Numbered from the stretch's first letter, positions 9,870 through 19,715 are shown. The stretch is DNA of 31,238 bases from Nemertoderma westbladi (GCA_032718475.1 JAUCBJ010001407.1:1-31238), one strand, 5' to 3'. The notes: a model not told the origin generated them from the letters alone. Program-made: numbers and translations.

Positions 9870-10447
9870 GTTCAGATAATTGTAGGCTGAGCTGCTGTCT
9901 GACTGTTGTTGGGTTTGGAGAGATTACGGCGTGTGTAGAGTTTGTCTGATAAAGTGCCGTTAGTAAGTTGGGGCAGCTATATGCTGTAAGGTCAATCCCC
10001 TCTTAAAGAATAAGTCGTACTACCGTGTTAGAACGCATACTAACTAACTATTTCAGAATCTGCATATACTGTAGTTTATTTAGGCTTGATCGTAGTCTGC
10101 CAGTGTTTTAGCCTGTGTTTGTTTGTGTAGTCTGTTCAGGTACCGTAATAGTTATTACTCAGATATTTTGTAGGCTGGATTGTTGTCTAGCTATTATTAG
10201 GTCTGAAGAGATTGCTGTGTGTGTGGAGTTTGTCTGATAAAGTGCGGTTAGTAAGTTGGGGCAGCCATATGCTGTAAGGTCAATCCCCTCTTAAAGAATA
10301 AGTCGTACTACCGTGTTAGAACGCATACTAACTAACCATTTCAGAAGCTACACGTACGGTAGTCTATTTAGGCTTGGTGGTAGTCTGTCAGCGTTTGGTT
10401 TGTATTTTGTTTGAGTATTCTGTACGGGTAGCGTAATATTTATTATT
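9870..10447. repeat. 288-bp tandem duplication, two copies
   Basis: The block TAAGTTGGGGCAGC(T/C)ATATG and the following ~110 bp (to AACGCATACTAACTAAC) occurs at 9964 and again at 10252. Similarity extends on both sides (GTAGGCTG(A/G) near 9881 and 10171, TTTAGGCTTG near 10080 and 10367), defining a period of 288 bp. The central ~130 bp is nearly identical and the edges are more diverged. It lies in the long non-coding leader ahead of the BEL/Pao frame. Confidence 0.85.
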
Positions 10448-11371
10448 CAGAGTTTATGCGATTATTCGCAACATTCATGTCCCCAAGTTTATTCCTACAG
10501 TAATTGTGCTTGTTATACATACCGTTATAGTTAAATTAACCCCGGTACTACACGGGCTGCTTGGCGTAGGACAAGACTGGTGACATTGTGCCCTGGTCAC
10601 TCCAGCAGATGCCGTGGTTCTTTTAACTGTTCAAGTATATTTAACTACTGATTATTTGTTATACCGGTACTTGTACCTAATTTAGGGTTTAGTGTACAGT
10701 GCTTTCCGAAGTAATTAGTGTGTAGGCAGTATATTTGTGTTGTAAAGTGGTTGATAGGCACATTCGTTAGCTCTATTAACTTCTGGGTAGGAACAATCCG
10801 TGATACATAACGTAGTACCTATAGCGATACGGTTATAGGTCGTCAGGCGGTGGTATTTTCCCTATCTGGACAACGCAGTATATTCACTACTACTTATTAT
10901 TTCAAATACCGTAGTACCCTGTCTGTTGTAATAACCAGAATTCTAACCCTTTGTTAGGCTGGTTTGTAGACTTCCTGTAAAATTACCCTAAAAATTCGTA
11001 CGTAATATTTTTGTTGTGTTTAATTAGAGAATTAATCTCACCCATATCGTAAGTAATTTGTAGTATTAAGTAACTTAGGTAAATTAGAATTATCAGTTTT
11101 AGTGTCAAATAAATAGCACTTCACTGAGAGCGCACAGCTTCGGTGTAGTGACCCCAGAAATAATAACATTTATTTCAAATATTGACAAAACCCTTTTAAA
11201 CGGGTATATATCTATTATAAATCAACTCAAACGATTTATAACTAGTAGGCCTGCCATACAACAACTAGGTCTCAATATCAGTTGGACTACTGCTTAAATA
11301 ACGGTAATAAAGTAAGTTAAAGTAACCAAGTAACCCTAAAATATTCAGAAATTCAATTATTCTAAAAATAA
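10448..11371. other. non-coding leader upstream of the BEL/Pao frame
   Basis: AT-rich sequence with several ACCGGTA(C/T) motifs and no open frame. No primer-binding site, tRNA or promoter was recognised. Confidence 0.5.
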
Positions 11372-11625
11372 TTGACATACCGGTATTTACCATAGGCTTA
11401 TTATATTTATTTCTATAAATTTGAGCTGAAATCATACCGGTACTCTGTAATTAATTCTAGTTCATAATTATACTTATATATACTATAAGTGTAAGCTGTA
11501 TACCGGTATTCACTATAGGCCTATTATATATTTATATATATTTGTGCTAAAATTATATACCGGTACTCGGTGATAAATCTAGTCTGTAATAATACTTATA
11601 TATATTATAAGCATACCGGTATTCT
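11372..11625. repeat. ~113-123-bp tandem repeat next to the gag start
   Basis: ACCGGTATT anchors lie at 11379, 11502 and 11615 (spacings 123 and 113 bp). Between them each unit repeats CATAGGC(C/T)TATTATAT, a second ACCGGTACTC and ATACTTATATAT(A/T)(C/T)TATAAG. Two full units and the start of a third are present, about 130 bp before the BEL/Pao ATG. Confidence 0.8.
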
Positions 11626-11757
11626 AATATATTGTATATATCACGTTACACTGAGTAACGGTATCGGTAATAAATCGCTAGGCTTGCGGTCATACTGAAT
11701 TAACAGACTTGCTTTAACTGAAACTATAGTAGTAGACATTCAACTGTATAGCTAAAC

Positions 11758-14700
11758 ATGTCTGACACTCAGCAAAACCTGTCAGACAGTCTGATCGATA
11801 CAACTATCTGTGACTCAGATAGGAGTGTGGAGCGATTAAGAAAGGAGTTCAGCTCACCTCCTACTGCAAAAAAGGTCATCCCTCCAGTAGTATCAGACCC
11901 TAGGCTAATCCACCATAGGTCCATCATAGGCACTCGGGCACAGGTCAAACGGAACCAAGAGGCAGTTGTCCCATCGCAGCAACATCTTGGTCAAGAACCT
12001 ACTTCCCAGCGACCCGATAGCTCCAGCAGTTCGGATACTGTAGAGCTGACCCCCGAACGCGGAGTGCAGATGGCTGTTACAGTCTACTCGGACCCCCTTC
12101 TTACCCTTCCTGCTGCAGTGCTAACTACTATATTCATTGCGGTGGAGGAACATCAAGCCGACTGGGCGAGGAATAAGCGAGCGACCCAAGATAATTATGC
12201 GGGATACGCCAGGGAAGAATTAATGTCTATTGTCGAGTCGCAATGGAACTTTCCCGGACTCGGACTCCCGTTGGACCTGTCCGAGGCTACTTGGGAAGAT
12301 ATACACAGGATGGGAGTGGCAAAAGATACAATGGATCCAGCTGTTTGGAAGAGGTCGGCATCAGGATATGTGCAGGGATTCTTCGGCTCCTTGGAGCGAT
12401 TGGAAGAACAACTGTTTCGACAACCTCAAGGACCTCAAGAGCAGGAAGAGCTGCTATACCAAATACGCGAAAGAACCCTACGCATACGACTAATCCTCTC
12501 AGCCTTTGAGGAAACTTCCAAAAGAAGACAAGACACGTCGCTGCAGGGTGCTGTCAAAACTTGGTTACATCGGGTAGATCTCAAAGTACAGGAAACGGCC
12601 CAGTGGAAATCCCAGCTAGCTGAGAGATCAACCTATGAAGAACCAACTGATGTCACCCTTTCTCAAGCGGAAAGCGAAGAGATCGCCGAGAAACCGCGAA
12701 CTAGAGACGCTATCGACATTTATTTGTCCGACTATCAGCGATTCCTAGGAGACGAAGAGTTGAGGAGACGGCTGTCTGGACTTTCCCCTAATAGTGAAGG
12801 AACCAAGCTTGTGTTGGACTCAATCGATGCCGAAATGTTAGCTGCAAACCAAGCTGAATGTGATGAAAAACTCCGCCTCACTAGAGTCCGAGAAGATCAA
12901 GTAAAGAAAGAACGGATAGAGAAAAGGAAGGTAGCAGCAGCAGCGGCGGCGGAAGCAGAAGCAGAAAGAAAAGAAGCAGAAGCCGAAAGAAAGGCGGCGG
13001 AAGCAGAAGTAGAAAGAAAAGAAGCAGAAGCCGAAAGAAAAGCGGCAGAAGCAGAAGCAGAAAGAAAAGCGGCGGAAGCCGAAAGAAAAGCAACAGTGGC
13101 AGAAGCAGAACGGAGAGCGTCTGAGGAGACTATCCAACTAGAGTTGGAAAATCTGCAAGAGACGCAAGACAGCATAAATAAACAGTTTACTGCTAATCAA
13201 ATGCAGATGATGAGAAAATCTACTCCCAAGCGCCAGGGATACACATCCTCGGAGGAAGGCGAGACTACCGATCCTGAAGGCGGAGGAAATAGATCTCATC
13301 TAAGTAGGCGTAGAAAAACATCTTACCGTCGCAAATTGCCTGATTTGCCCCCAGCTGTTAGAAGACAGCTAGCTAGCACAGACTTGAGTAGTATAGAACC
13401 TACAGCCCAAAGTATTAAGGTCCAAAGACTCTCTACAATAGTTGATGAGCCTGAGATAATTAGGCCTGTCGTTCCCAAAGTCACTTCTGTGTTAGAGACC
13501 CCTGTACTTCCAGAGCTTAACTCTAAATTCCCTTTACATAGTACTACACTGCCTGTACCCGGTGGAGCAGTCCAAGAGAATATCCCTGTCCAGATAGCAG
13601 AGAGAGAAATCAAAAATTTGTCTCCCGTCGTCCCGCGTCAGCCCGCTACTATGTTGGCGACTCCCGCTTCGGCGGTTGAGTGGGTGGAAGAGGGACGGCG
13701 GGGGATGAATCTCCTGCTAGGACAGATGCAGGAGACTGTCCACCAACTTAAGGGAACAGTGAGGGAAGGTAGAGCAGAGTTGCAAGAAGTGCAGCAAAGT
13801 ATCGCACTAGAACGCGACAAATTAGTCAATATCCAAAAGGGCATACCAATACCCCCTGTAACATTGTGTCAACCTGTTAGGTCTGAAGTATCACATGCGC
13901 AAGGTGTGGAGCCTACACGCATCTATACTGCTAGTGAAGTTGAAACTCCTATAGCAAACCCTATTAAGGGTGATTATAGACCTGTTATTAATGATATTCC
14001 CTATAGGCCTGATAATGATCCGAGAAATTTATATACCGATAATTCTATATTAAATAACACGATGGCCCAAGAAAGCTTTACGCGTCAGATGGCTAGAACC
14101 GAAGCCCGCCAAGCGGTCAAAGTGGGAGAGATCGTCAAATTCAATGGAGATGAGATGAAATGGTTACCTTTCAACGAATATTACAAAGATAGCATACAGA
14201 ACTCTGTACTATCTAACGGAGAGAAACTTAGATTTCTCATCAAGTGCTTGGAAGGACCTCCCAAGTTAATGGCGTTAAAGTTTATTGGACATCCAGAAGG
14301 ATTAAGACAAGTTTGGGATACATTAAACATCAGGTATGGTAACAAGGATAACATAGCTAAGTATTTGTATGCAAAATTAGTAGCCCCCCGACACTTCCTT
14401 AGTAGCGGGATTATAGAGTTTTCCGATGAAATTCAAGAGATCTGTAGACAACTGGACTGGTTAGGTAAGTCGCATGAATATCAGAGTTCCATGGTTATTG
14501 GAGCCGTAGTCTCTACTTTACCAAAGGGTGGAGTATGTACACGCTGGGATAAGAAAGTGTTGTACATGAATGAACAACAACGACGAAGTCCTACCATGGC
14601 TGACCTCATGTCTTTCTTAGATGGTGAAGTCAAACTACAACTCATCAAGCAGTCCAGAGAGAAAACATCGGAAAATAAGGTAAGTGAGAAACCCTCTTCT

Positions 14701-16524
14701 AGGAGAAGAGTAACACCGGTGTGTTACACTGACGACGGCGAAAGCCAAGCTTCTCAAGAAGAAGACAGCGGGAAAGACACCGAACGATCTTACTATGTTG
14801 ACAAAACCTCCAAGGACGTAAGTAAATACAAGGCTCGAACCAACAATAGGAGAGAACAGGTTGCTAAGACCCCTCCTCAGTCTCCTAGCAGAATGCGCGG
14901 AAGAAAGCCCGAAGAAAGAACGAGAGTGCATCAAACTACCCAAGGTAAAGTAAGTAACATAAAACCTAACTGTGCACTGTGCGACGGGACCCACCGTTTG
15001 AGTGCGTGTGCGGAATTTCTAAAGAAATCCCTTGTAGACAGACGTACAGTTGTGTGGGACAAGCGGTTATGCTATAATTGCCTCAGACCAGGACACCAAC
15101 GGCGAACCTGTTACTCCGACATAAAGTGTGAAAAGTGTGGTGCGAAACATCACATCTTGTTACATAGTGAGTTCGAACGAGACAAGCAGAGTCAGGTAAG
15201 TGAGTCCGAACTACATGTCCAATTCAGTGATGTAAACGACACTGATCAGGAGTCTGAGATGGAAGGATTCTATACTGACGAATTCTCCGACGCCAACGAA
15301 TCCTGTTATCTAATCAATACCACCGTGTATCGAGCACTTACTTATGAAAAGGACACCAACAATGAGTTTCCCCTAACTACTTTCGCCAAACAACCATCTT
15401 GGAAAGCTCCAGCTTCCAACGTAGGAATCAGAGAATTTCCTGTAGTCCAGGTAAGAGTTCACGGTATTAACAAAAGCTACATAGTGAACGCCCTACTTGA
15501 CTCCGATAGCACAGGAACATTCATCGATCAAGAACTAGCCGAAGATATCTTTGCTGGACAACCCAAGTTCCGGACTAAATTAAATATGTCAGGAATTATG
15601 CAGGTTTGGAAATCTACCCTAACGGCAGATTACTATGTAGGTGTGTTGTCCACCCCCCAGGATAAGTTAGGAACACAAGGTATAAGGTCAGTAAAAATGG
15701 TGGCTATAAAGAACTTTGCTACTACTCAAGCAGACCTTTATAATTGGGACGAAGATGAGAGCGTCCAACATCTTAAGATACCTCGATTCCAGACAAATTA
15801 TCCTGGAGTGCAAATACTTATCGGCCAAAACGCGCACGAGGCGCTCGAAACATTAGAGAAACGGCCTGCTCAACCACAACCACTGCAATCCTATGCGGTA
15901 AGAACTAGAGTAGGTTGGTACTTTACTGGCCCTTCCCGTAGAACTCTCGAAGAGAGAATGCCACACGAACAAATACATCAAGTAAACGATTGGGAAGTGG
16001 AAAGCAGTGAGGTGGACGAACTAACTGAGGGAACACCATACTCCTCAGATAATGACGACATCTACCAACTCTTCGAAGAAGAGAACACAATAGACTTACT
16101 TACAGAGAATCAAACTTGGAAAAACCAAACGAACCTATGTCAACTGATTCGCCCAACGGAATCCATTATTTATAATGACGAACTTAATGACGAGGTAGAG
16201 CGCTACAACGCTAGAACTCAGGACGAACTCGCCGTACGATTCTTTACCCAAGAATTAGTAGAACCCAATTCATACGACAAAGCCCTGTCGATAGAAGAAG
16301 AAAGAGCCAAGCAAATCCAGGAAACAACCACACGTTTTTTAAAAGATCAAGGTAGATATGAAATCAGACTACCCTTCCGAAAACGTGAACCCAGATTTAT
16401 AAATAACAGACCCTTGGCTGAGAAAAGAATCAATCAATTACATCGACGTCTTACGGCCAACGCTTCAGCTAAGGAAATGTACCAAACTCAGTTGAAGAAA
16501 TTTATCACAAAGGGATATGTGTAA
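11758..16524 (+). CDS. BEL/Pao retrotransposon Gag-protease polyprotein, truncated inside Pol
   Basis: The 1,588-aa open frame begins at the first ATG. Residues 1-~370 are a unique N-terminal region. Residues ~375-480 form a charged Ala/Glu/Lys/Arg coiled coil with repeated EAERKAAEA units, and 640-695 may be a second coil. Residues ~785-960 match the BEL/Pao Gag core (DUF1759 type: VKFNGDEMKWLPF, FLIKCLEGPP, LNIRYG). Zinc sites follow: C1072-C1075-H1079-C1084, then the knuckle C1105-C1108-H1113-C1118, then C1124-C1127-HH. The DUF1758-type retropepsin lies at ~1225-1400; its catalytic motif reads D1248-S-D-S where D-(S/T)-G is expected. Residues ~1450-1588 are the segment leading into reverse transcriptase, ending at KKFITKGYV. 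The stop codon at 16522-16524 comes from the TGTAAAAG start of repeat L, so RT catalytic boxes, RNase H and integrase are missing. There is no internal stop or frameshift across 4.8 kb. The DUF1759 core usually lies near the N-terminus, so the ~790-residue preceding region is unusually long. Confidence 0.92.
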   Translation: MSDTQQNLSDSLIDTTICDSDRSVERLRKEFSSPPTAKKVIPPVVSDPRLIHHRSIIGTRAQVKRNQEAVVPSQQHLGQEPTSQRPDSSSSSDTVELTPERGVQMAVTVYSDPLLTLPAAVLTTIFIAVEEHQADWARNKRATQDNYAGYAREELMSIVESQWNFPGLGLPLDLSEATWEDIHRMGVAKDTMDPAVWKRSASGYVQGFFGSLERLEEQLFRQPQGPQEQEELLYQIRERTLRIRLILSAFEETSKRRQDTSLQGAVKTWLHRVDLKVQETAQWKSQLAERSTYEEPTDVTLSQAESEEIAEKPRTRDAIDIYLSDYQRFLGDEELRRRLSGLSPNSEGTKLVLDSIDAEMLAANQAECDEKLRLTRVREDQVKKERIEKRKVAAAAAAEAEAERKEAEAERKAAEAEVERKEAEAERKAAEAEAERKAAEAERKATVAEAERRASEETIQLELENLQETQDSINKQFTANQMQMMRKSTPKRQGYTSSEEGETTDPEGGGNRSHLSRRRKTSYRRKLPDLPPAVRRQLASTDLSSIEPTAQSIKVQRLSTIVDEPEIIRPVVPKVTSVLETPVLPELNSKFPLHSTTLPVPGGAVQENIPVQIAEREIKNLSPVVPRQPATMLATPASAVEWVEEGRRGMNLLLGQMQETVHQLKGTVREGRAELQEVQQSIALERDKLVNIQKGIPIPPVTLCQPVRSEVSHAQGVEPTRIYTASEVETPIANPIKGDYRPVINDIPYRPDNDPRNLYTDNSILNNTMAQESFTRQMARTEARQAVKVGEIVKFNGDEMKWLPFNEYYKDSIQNSVLSNGEKLRFLIKCLEGPPKLMALKFIGHPEGLRQVWDTLNIRYGNKDNIAKYLYAKLVAPRHFLSSGIIEFSDEIQEICRQLDWLGKSHEYQSSMVIGAVVSTLPKGGVCTRWDKKVLYMNEQQRRSPTMADLMSFLDGEVKLQLIKQSREKTSENKVSEKPSSRRRVTPVCYTDDGESQASQEEDSGKDTERSYYVDKTSKDVSKYKARTNNRREQVAKTPPQSPSRMRGRKPEERTRVHQTTQGKVSNIKPNCALCDGTHRLSACAEFLKKSLVDRRTVVWDKRLCYNCLRPGHQRRTCYSDIKCEKCGAKHHILLHSEFERDKQSQVSESELHVQFSDVNDTDQESEMEGFYTDEFSDANESCYLINTTVYRALTYEKDTNNEFPLTTFAKQPSWKAPASNVGIREFPVVQVRVHGINKSYIVNALLDSDSTGTFIDQELAEDIFAGQPKFRTKLNMSGIMQVWKSTLTADYYVGVLSTPQDKLGTQGIRSVKMVAIKNFATTQADLYNWDEDESVQHLKIPRFQTNYPGVQILIGQNAHEALETLEKRPAQPQPLQSYAVRTRVGWYFTGPSRRTLEERMPHEQIHQVNDWEVESSEVDELTEGTPYSSDNDDIYQLFEEENTIDLLTENQTWKNQTNLCQLIRPTESIIYNDELNDEVERYNARTQDELAVRFFTQELVEPNSYDKALSIEEERAKQIQETTTRFLKDQGRYEIRLPFRKREPRFINNRPLAEKRINQLHRRLTANASAKEMYQTQLKKFITKGYV
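12940..13120 (+). repeat. in-frame codon repeat encoding an Ala/Glu coiled coil
   Basis: GCAGAAGC(A/C)GAAAGAAA(A/G) units recur in the gag frame and encode alternating EAERK and EAEAERKAA blocks (residues ~395-452). The opposite strand shows three overlapping Phe/Leu/Ser-rich frames here (12838-13175) that are shadows of this repeat. Confidence 0.85.
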
Positions 16525-16905
16525 AAGCTTCTGTGGGATGTAACTGGCCCTTCGCCCCGCAACCCAGTTTTTCCCCCATACGCTAAAATACTCTGAAACC
16601 TACTGTAAAGGTTTTTCTGGGATATGACTGATTTGTTTTCTTTGCTAACCAGTTCCCCCCTCCAAGGCGTTGGAATCCTTTAGGAGGGATCTGAGCTGTT
16701 CGATTGGCCAGCCGGCTTGGGAAGGTTGCCCCAGTTACCCATAGCCCTGCGTTGAGTTAGTTCTGATTTCGACCAATCCCGAGCTACTGAACTGAAATTA
16801 TCCTGTCTCACTGCTGATTACATGTGTTGAACGGGATTCTTGGAAAATAAGAGAGCTAAAGTCACGGGACTTTTGGTTATGATTTTTATGATTTTGAGAC
16901 TTTTT
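16520..16905. repeat. LTR-like repeat L, copy 3 (partial, with duplicated start)
   Basis: TGTAAAAGCTT(C/T)TGTGGGAT matches the start of copy 2 (8272). A second start, TGTAAAGGTTTTTCTGGGAT, follows at about 16601, and from there the sequence tracks copy 2 (CCAGTTCCCCCC, ATCCTTTAGGAGGGATCT against ATACTCTAAAAGGGATCT, GGCCA(G/A)CC, GAGCTACTGAACTGAA, TGTGTTG(A/G)ACGGGA) to about 16905. The half corresponding to 8705-9467 is absent. So the LTR start is tandemly duplicated and its 3' half is missing. By position it is the 3' LTR of the truncated BEL/Pao element. Confidence 0.7.
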
Positions 16906-17240
16906 ATTTCTTTCTATTACCAATTTCCAGTTTTTACTTTCCTTTTTTATTAGGCCTACCACCAGACTTTACTTGTCGTTTTTTCTTACTGGTTTTCTTC
17001 CCATTTCTTATTATTAGTTTTGACATTCTTATTTTATCACCAGTTTTAAAATGCCTTTTTTTACCTGGGTTTTACAATTCATTTTTTCTTTATTACCTAT
17101 AAAATTTTTGACTTTCCTTTTTTATTACCATGATTTACTTGCCTTTTTCTTACTGGTTTTTATTATCTTTTTCTTCAATACCAGTATTTAATTGCCTTTT
17201 TTTTCGTATTGGTTTATCTTTCCATTATTTTTTAATAATG
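16906..17240. repeat. degenerate polypyrimidine repeat
   Basis: Strongly T/C-rich on the plus strand. Variants of TTTTTATTACCAG, TTTACTTGCCTTTTT and CTTACTGGTTTT recur at irregular spacing. It has no coding potential and looks like an old low-complexity tandem repeat. Confidence 0.6.
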
Positions 17241-18367
17241 CCTGGACTATCGCTAAGCAGCTTAAGTGCTGCTCCGATTCGCCTCAGATTATACAATATT
17301 ATTTAATCTCTTGATAAATTGATTTAATTATATATATATATATATTTTGTAGGTACTGCAGTAGCAGAAACAGTACTGTGGCATTCCACATTTAGTGGCA
17401 GTAGTGTTGTGAAACCCAGATAACAGTATCTGAAATACAATAGGAGGTAGCTGTGAGCCGCGGCCAACTGCTAGTATTACTATTGTAGTATTAATTAGTG
17501 TAGTACTATTGATGCTGTAGTATTACTGCAGCTAGCGTTATTTGCAATTTTCAGTGGCCACTTCAGTGGCCATTTTCAGTGCGGCACATAGCTATAGTAC
17601 TGTAGCTATGTTAAATCATAGAAACCGGGCTTTAGTTCTTGATTTATTACACTATCAGACTATTCAGCTATTTGATTAATTTAAAGTACCACCAGACAAC
17701 TACCTGGGTGGTTGGGTGCCTTCCAGTGCACAATTCCACTGCTTCCAAACCACAGAACCAATGCTGTTGGCCTAACAGCCTAAGTATTGGCCTACCATTT
17801 ACTGAACTGATATAGCATAGAAGCGACAGGTAGACAGGCCTATGTTTACAAACTGCAAAGTACTTATGCTTACACCTAAAATCAAAGAAATTAATTAATA
17901 TAAATACGGTTACAGTATGCTACCTGATACCTGCCTTGCTGCCTTAGGCCTAAACAAATATGATGAAAAGTGGTTGATGTGCGATCGATCTACATTCAGG
18001 CCATTAGCTATCTATATATAAAATAACGCAATACACAAACCCAGAACAGTAATAATGTACAGATTATTGTTGTTGGTTTGCTTATAGGCAGTGCAGGCAG
18101 AACATGTAACCAAATGATAGCCAAGAGTTTAGCCAATCAATGAAAGCCGCTGGATAAGCTATCTGGTTGTGAGTCATTACTGTAGTAGTAGAGTGGAATT
18201 ATTTGGTGTAACCCTGGAAATTCATAGGCTCTTCACAAAGGTAGAGAAGTTAACTAATAACTAATATTGGTTAGATGTAATACAACAGGTTCTATAGGGA
18301 GATAAGATAGGTTTGGTAGGACAGCTCTGTGAGAGAGAGGTGGGGAGTGAGAGATAGTGGGAGGTAT
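17241..18367. other. non-coding stretch with microsatellites
   Basis: This contains a (TA)n run at about 17329-17345 and a TAGTATTA/TAGTACTA-rich patch at 17470-17545. AGGCCTA and GGCCTA motifs are frequent. No open frame, RNA gene or recognisable element was found. Confidence 0.5.
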
Positions 18368-18391
18368 GGGGGGGGGGGGGGGGGGGGGGGG
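18368..18391 (+). repeat. 24-base poly-G tract
   Basis: An uninterrupted run of 24 G follows a G-rich patch (GAGAGAGAGGTGGGGAGTGAG). It could form G-quadruplexes. Its exact length should be treated as uncertain because homopolymers of this size are prone to sequencing error. Confidence 0.8.
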
Positions 18392-18613
18392 TGCTGTGGG
18401 AGTAGTTACTCGCTACCGGCAATGCTGCTCTCTTAGGCTATTAGTATGGAGCAGTATATTGTAATTAATAATAATTAATTAAATAAACTAATACTATATA
18501 ATAAACATTAAAACTAATAATTAAATATGTAGGGACATAGGCATGATAGTGTATCCTGTTCGCTCGGTACCGGTGGTAGTCTGGTAGTTAACTAATTTAT
18601 TTAATTTTTATAG

Positions 18614-18853
18614 ATACCGTTATGCCAAAACGCAAGCAAGTTTGTGTTTATTCATACTGTCAATGTCGCTATGGCAAGAAGCGACATTGGAACATCTACT
18701 GCAAGGGATAGAACAGATGCCGCGAACATGGACGCTGCGCTGGTGGAGAGTTGGAACTAGGTGGCGCTGGTCACCAACCTAGAACTTCCCGTCGATCAAT
18801 CGGGAAGCAACGCTGTCCATCAGACCGGCCGTCACCACGCGGTGGAAGCCAAT
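18614..18853 (+). pseudogene. exon-like island, possibly a THAP-type zinc-finger remnant
   Basis: A GC-richer island in AT-rich DNA is bounded by acceptor-like TTAATTTTTATAG and donor-like AAT|GTAAGT. From ATG 18622 it reads MPKRKQVCVYSYCQCRYGKK, then RHWNIYCKG and a TAG at 18709-18711, after which the frame stays open to the donor. The start resembles a THAP domain (C-X4-C, then RYGKK and an aromatic residue), but this is inference and the second half of the zinc site is not visible. A second frame is open through part of the island (containing TARDRTDAANMDAALVESWN), so a frameshift is possible. This is likely a decayed exon of a transposase or transposon-derived gene. Confidence 0.3.
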
Positions 18854-19152
18854 GTAAGTTTAATTTAACTTATATTTGCCAAGTATTATTCTAAACATAG
18901 GCATACTTAAGGTCGGAGTAGGCCTACACCCCCCCCCCCCCCCTGAATAATTTTTTAAATGTTTAAAATTTCTATTGAAATTAAAATATTTTGATTTTAT
19001 ACAGTATGGGCTGTTAAAATATGGCTAAACATTTGTTTTTTCGAAAAATTTTCAAATTTACAGTCGCCCTTTAACGTCCATTGAATGAAACAAGATTTGC
19101 GGTTGAAATGCTACTACACTGAAAAAACGAAACGGGGGTTATTCCTTAAAAA
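18854..19152. other. non-coding stretch with a C15 tract
   Basis: AT-rich sequence with an uninterrupted run of 15 C at 18929-18943. Nothing else was recognised. Confidence 0.5.
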
Positions 19153-19230
19153 AAACGCTGGTTCTCAAAAATAACCGTGGTTCAATTCGGGGTAAATTTA
19201 AACTACGGTTATTTTGAGAAACCAGCGTTT
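19153..19230. repeat. hairpin / inverted repeat with 26-bp arms
   Basis: 19153-19178 (AAACGCTGGTTCTC...AACCGT) is the near-perfect reverse complement of 19205-19230 (ACGGTTATTTTGAGAAACCA then GCGTTT), with two mismatches and a 26-base loop. It could be a terminal pair of a very small MITE or a transcript hairpin. The 150-aa plus frame at 19177-19629 starts at a GTG inside it and is probably not a gene. Confidence 0.75.
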
Positions 19231-19237
19231 ATTTTGA

Positions 19238-19491
19238 CTATAGTGACAATTCTATCTTTGTTCTTTTGCGTTGTTTGTTGCGTGTTGTTTTTGTTCTTCC
19301 AACTTTCATTAGTAATGGAGACAGCACTGTGGACAAATCACAATTCATTTGCTCAACTTCTCTCTGCAAGAAATAGCCATATACTGGTCTTGCAGATTCA
19401 CCAGCTTCATTCTGCAAATATAATACATGACGCACTTTTCCTCTATAGTTTTGGCTCCAGTATGCTATACATTTACCAGACTGACAAATTT
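19238..19491 (-). pseudogene. exon-like open segment, function unknown
   Basis: Read on the minus strand, an acceptor-like TTTTCAG at 19492-19498 is followed by 83 codons to TAG at 19238-19240. The product is diverse and coding-like: CIAYWSQNYRGKVRHVLYLQ near the start, GYFLQREVEQMN in the middle and a basic tail KTTRNKQRKRTKIELSL. It has no recognised domain. The tail could be a nuclear localisation signal. The frame stops near the outer edge of the 19153-19230 hairpin. It is either a terminal exon of an unidentified transposon gene or a chance frame. Confidence 0.3.
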
Positions 19492-19715
19492 CTGAAAACT
19501 ACCCCGAAATTTCATCTACTTTTTGACAATCATTTTTTGTTTCTTGTTTGTAAGCCGTTTCCAACAACTTTTACAGTTTTTGAAAACGAACTAGAAGAAA
19601 TAAGCAGCTTGAACTCGTCAGTTGATTAAAAAAATATGTCATATTAACAGCGAAAACATTTATTCCAGAATAACATTGACTTCTTATCTCAGTCTGCAAT
19701 TCTTTAGTGCGCAAA

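Noticed and set aside
12838-13175. Three Phe/Leu/Ser-rich minus-strand frames
   Set aside because: They are reverse-complement shadows of the gag coiled-coil codon repeat.
14635-14994. 119-aa minus frame
   Set aside because: It is antisense to the well-supported BEL/Pao Gag region.
19177-19629. 150-aa plus-strand frame with a hydrophobic N-terminal segment
   Set aside because: It starts at GTG inside a hairpin loop. The hydrophobic stretch reflects T-rich sequence opposite the better minus-strand frame at 19238-19491.
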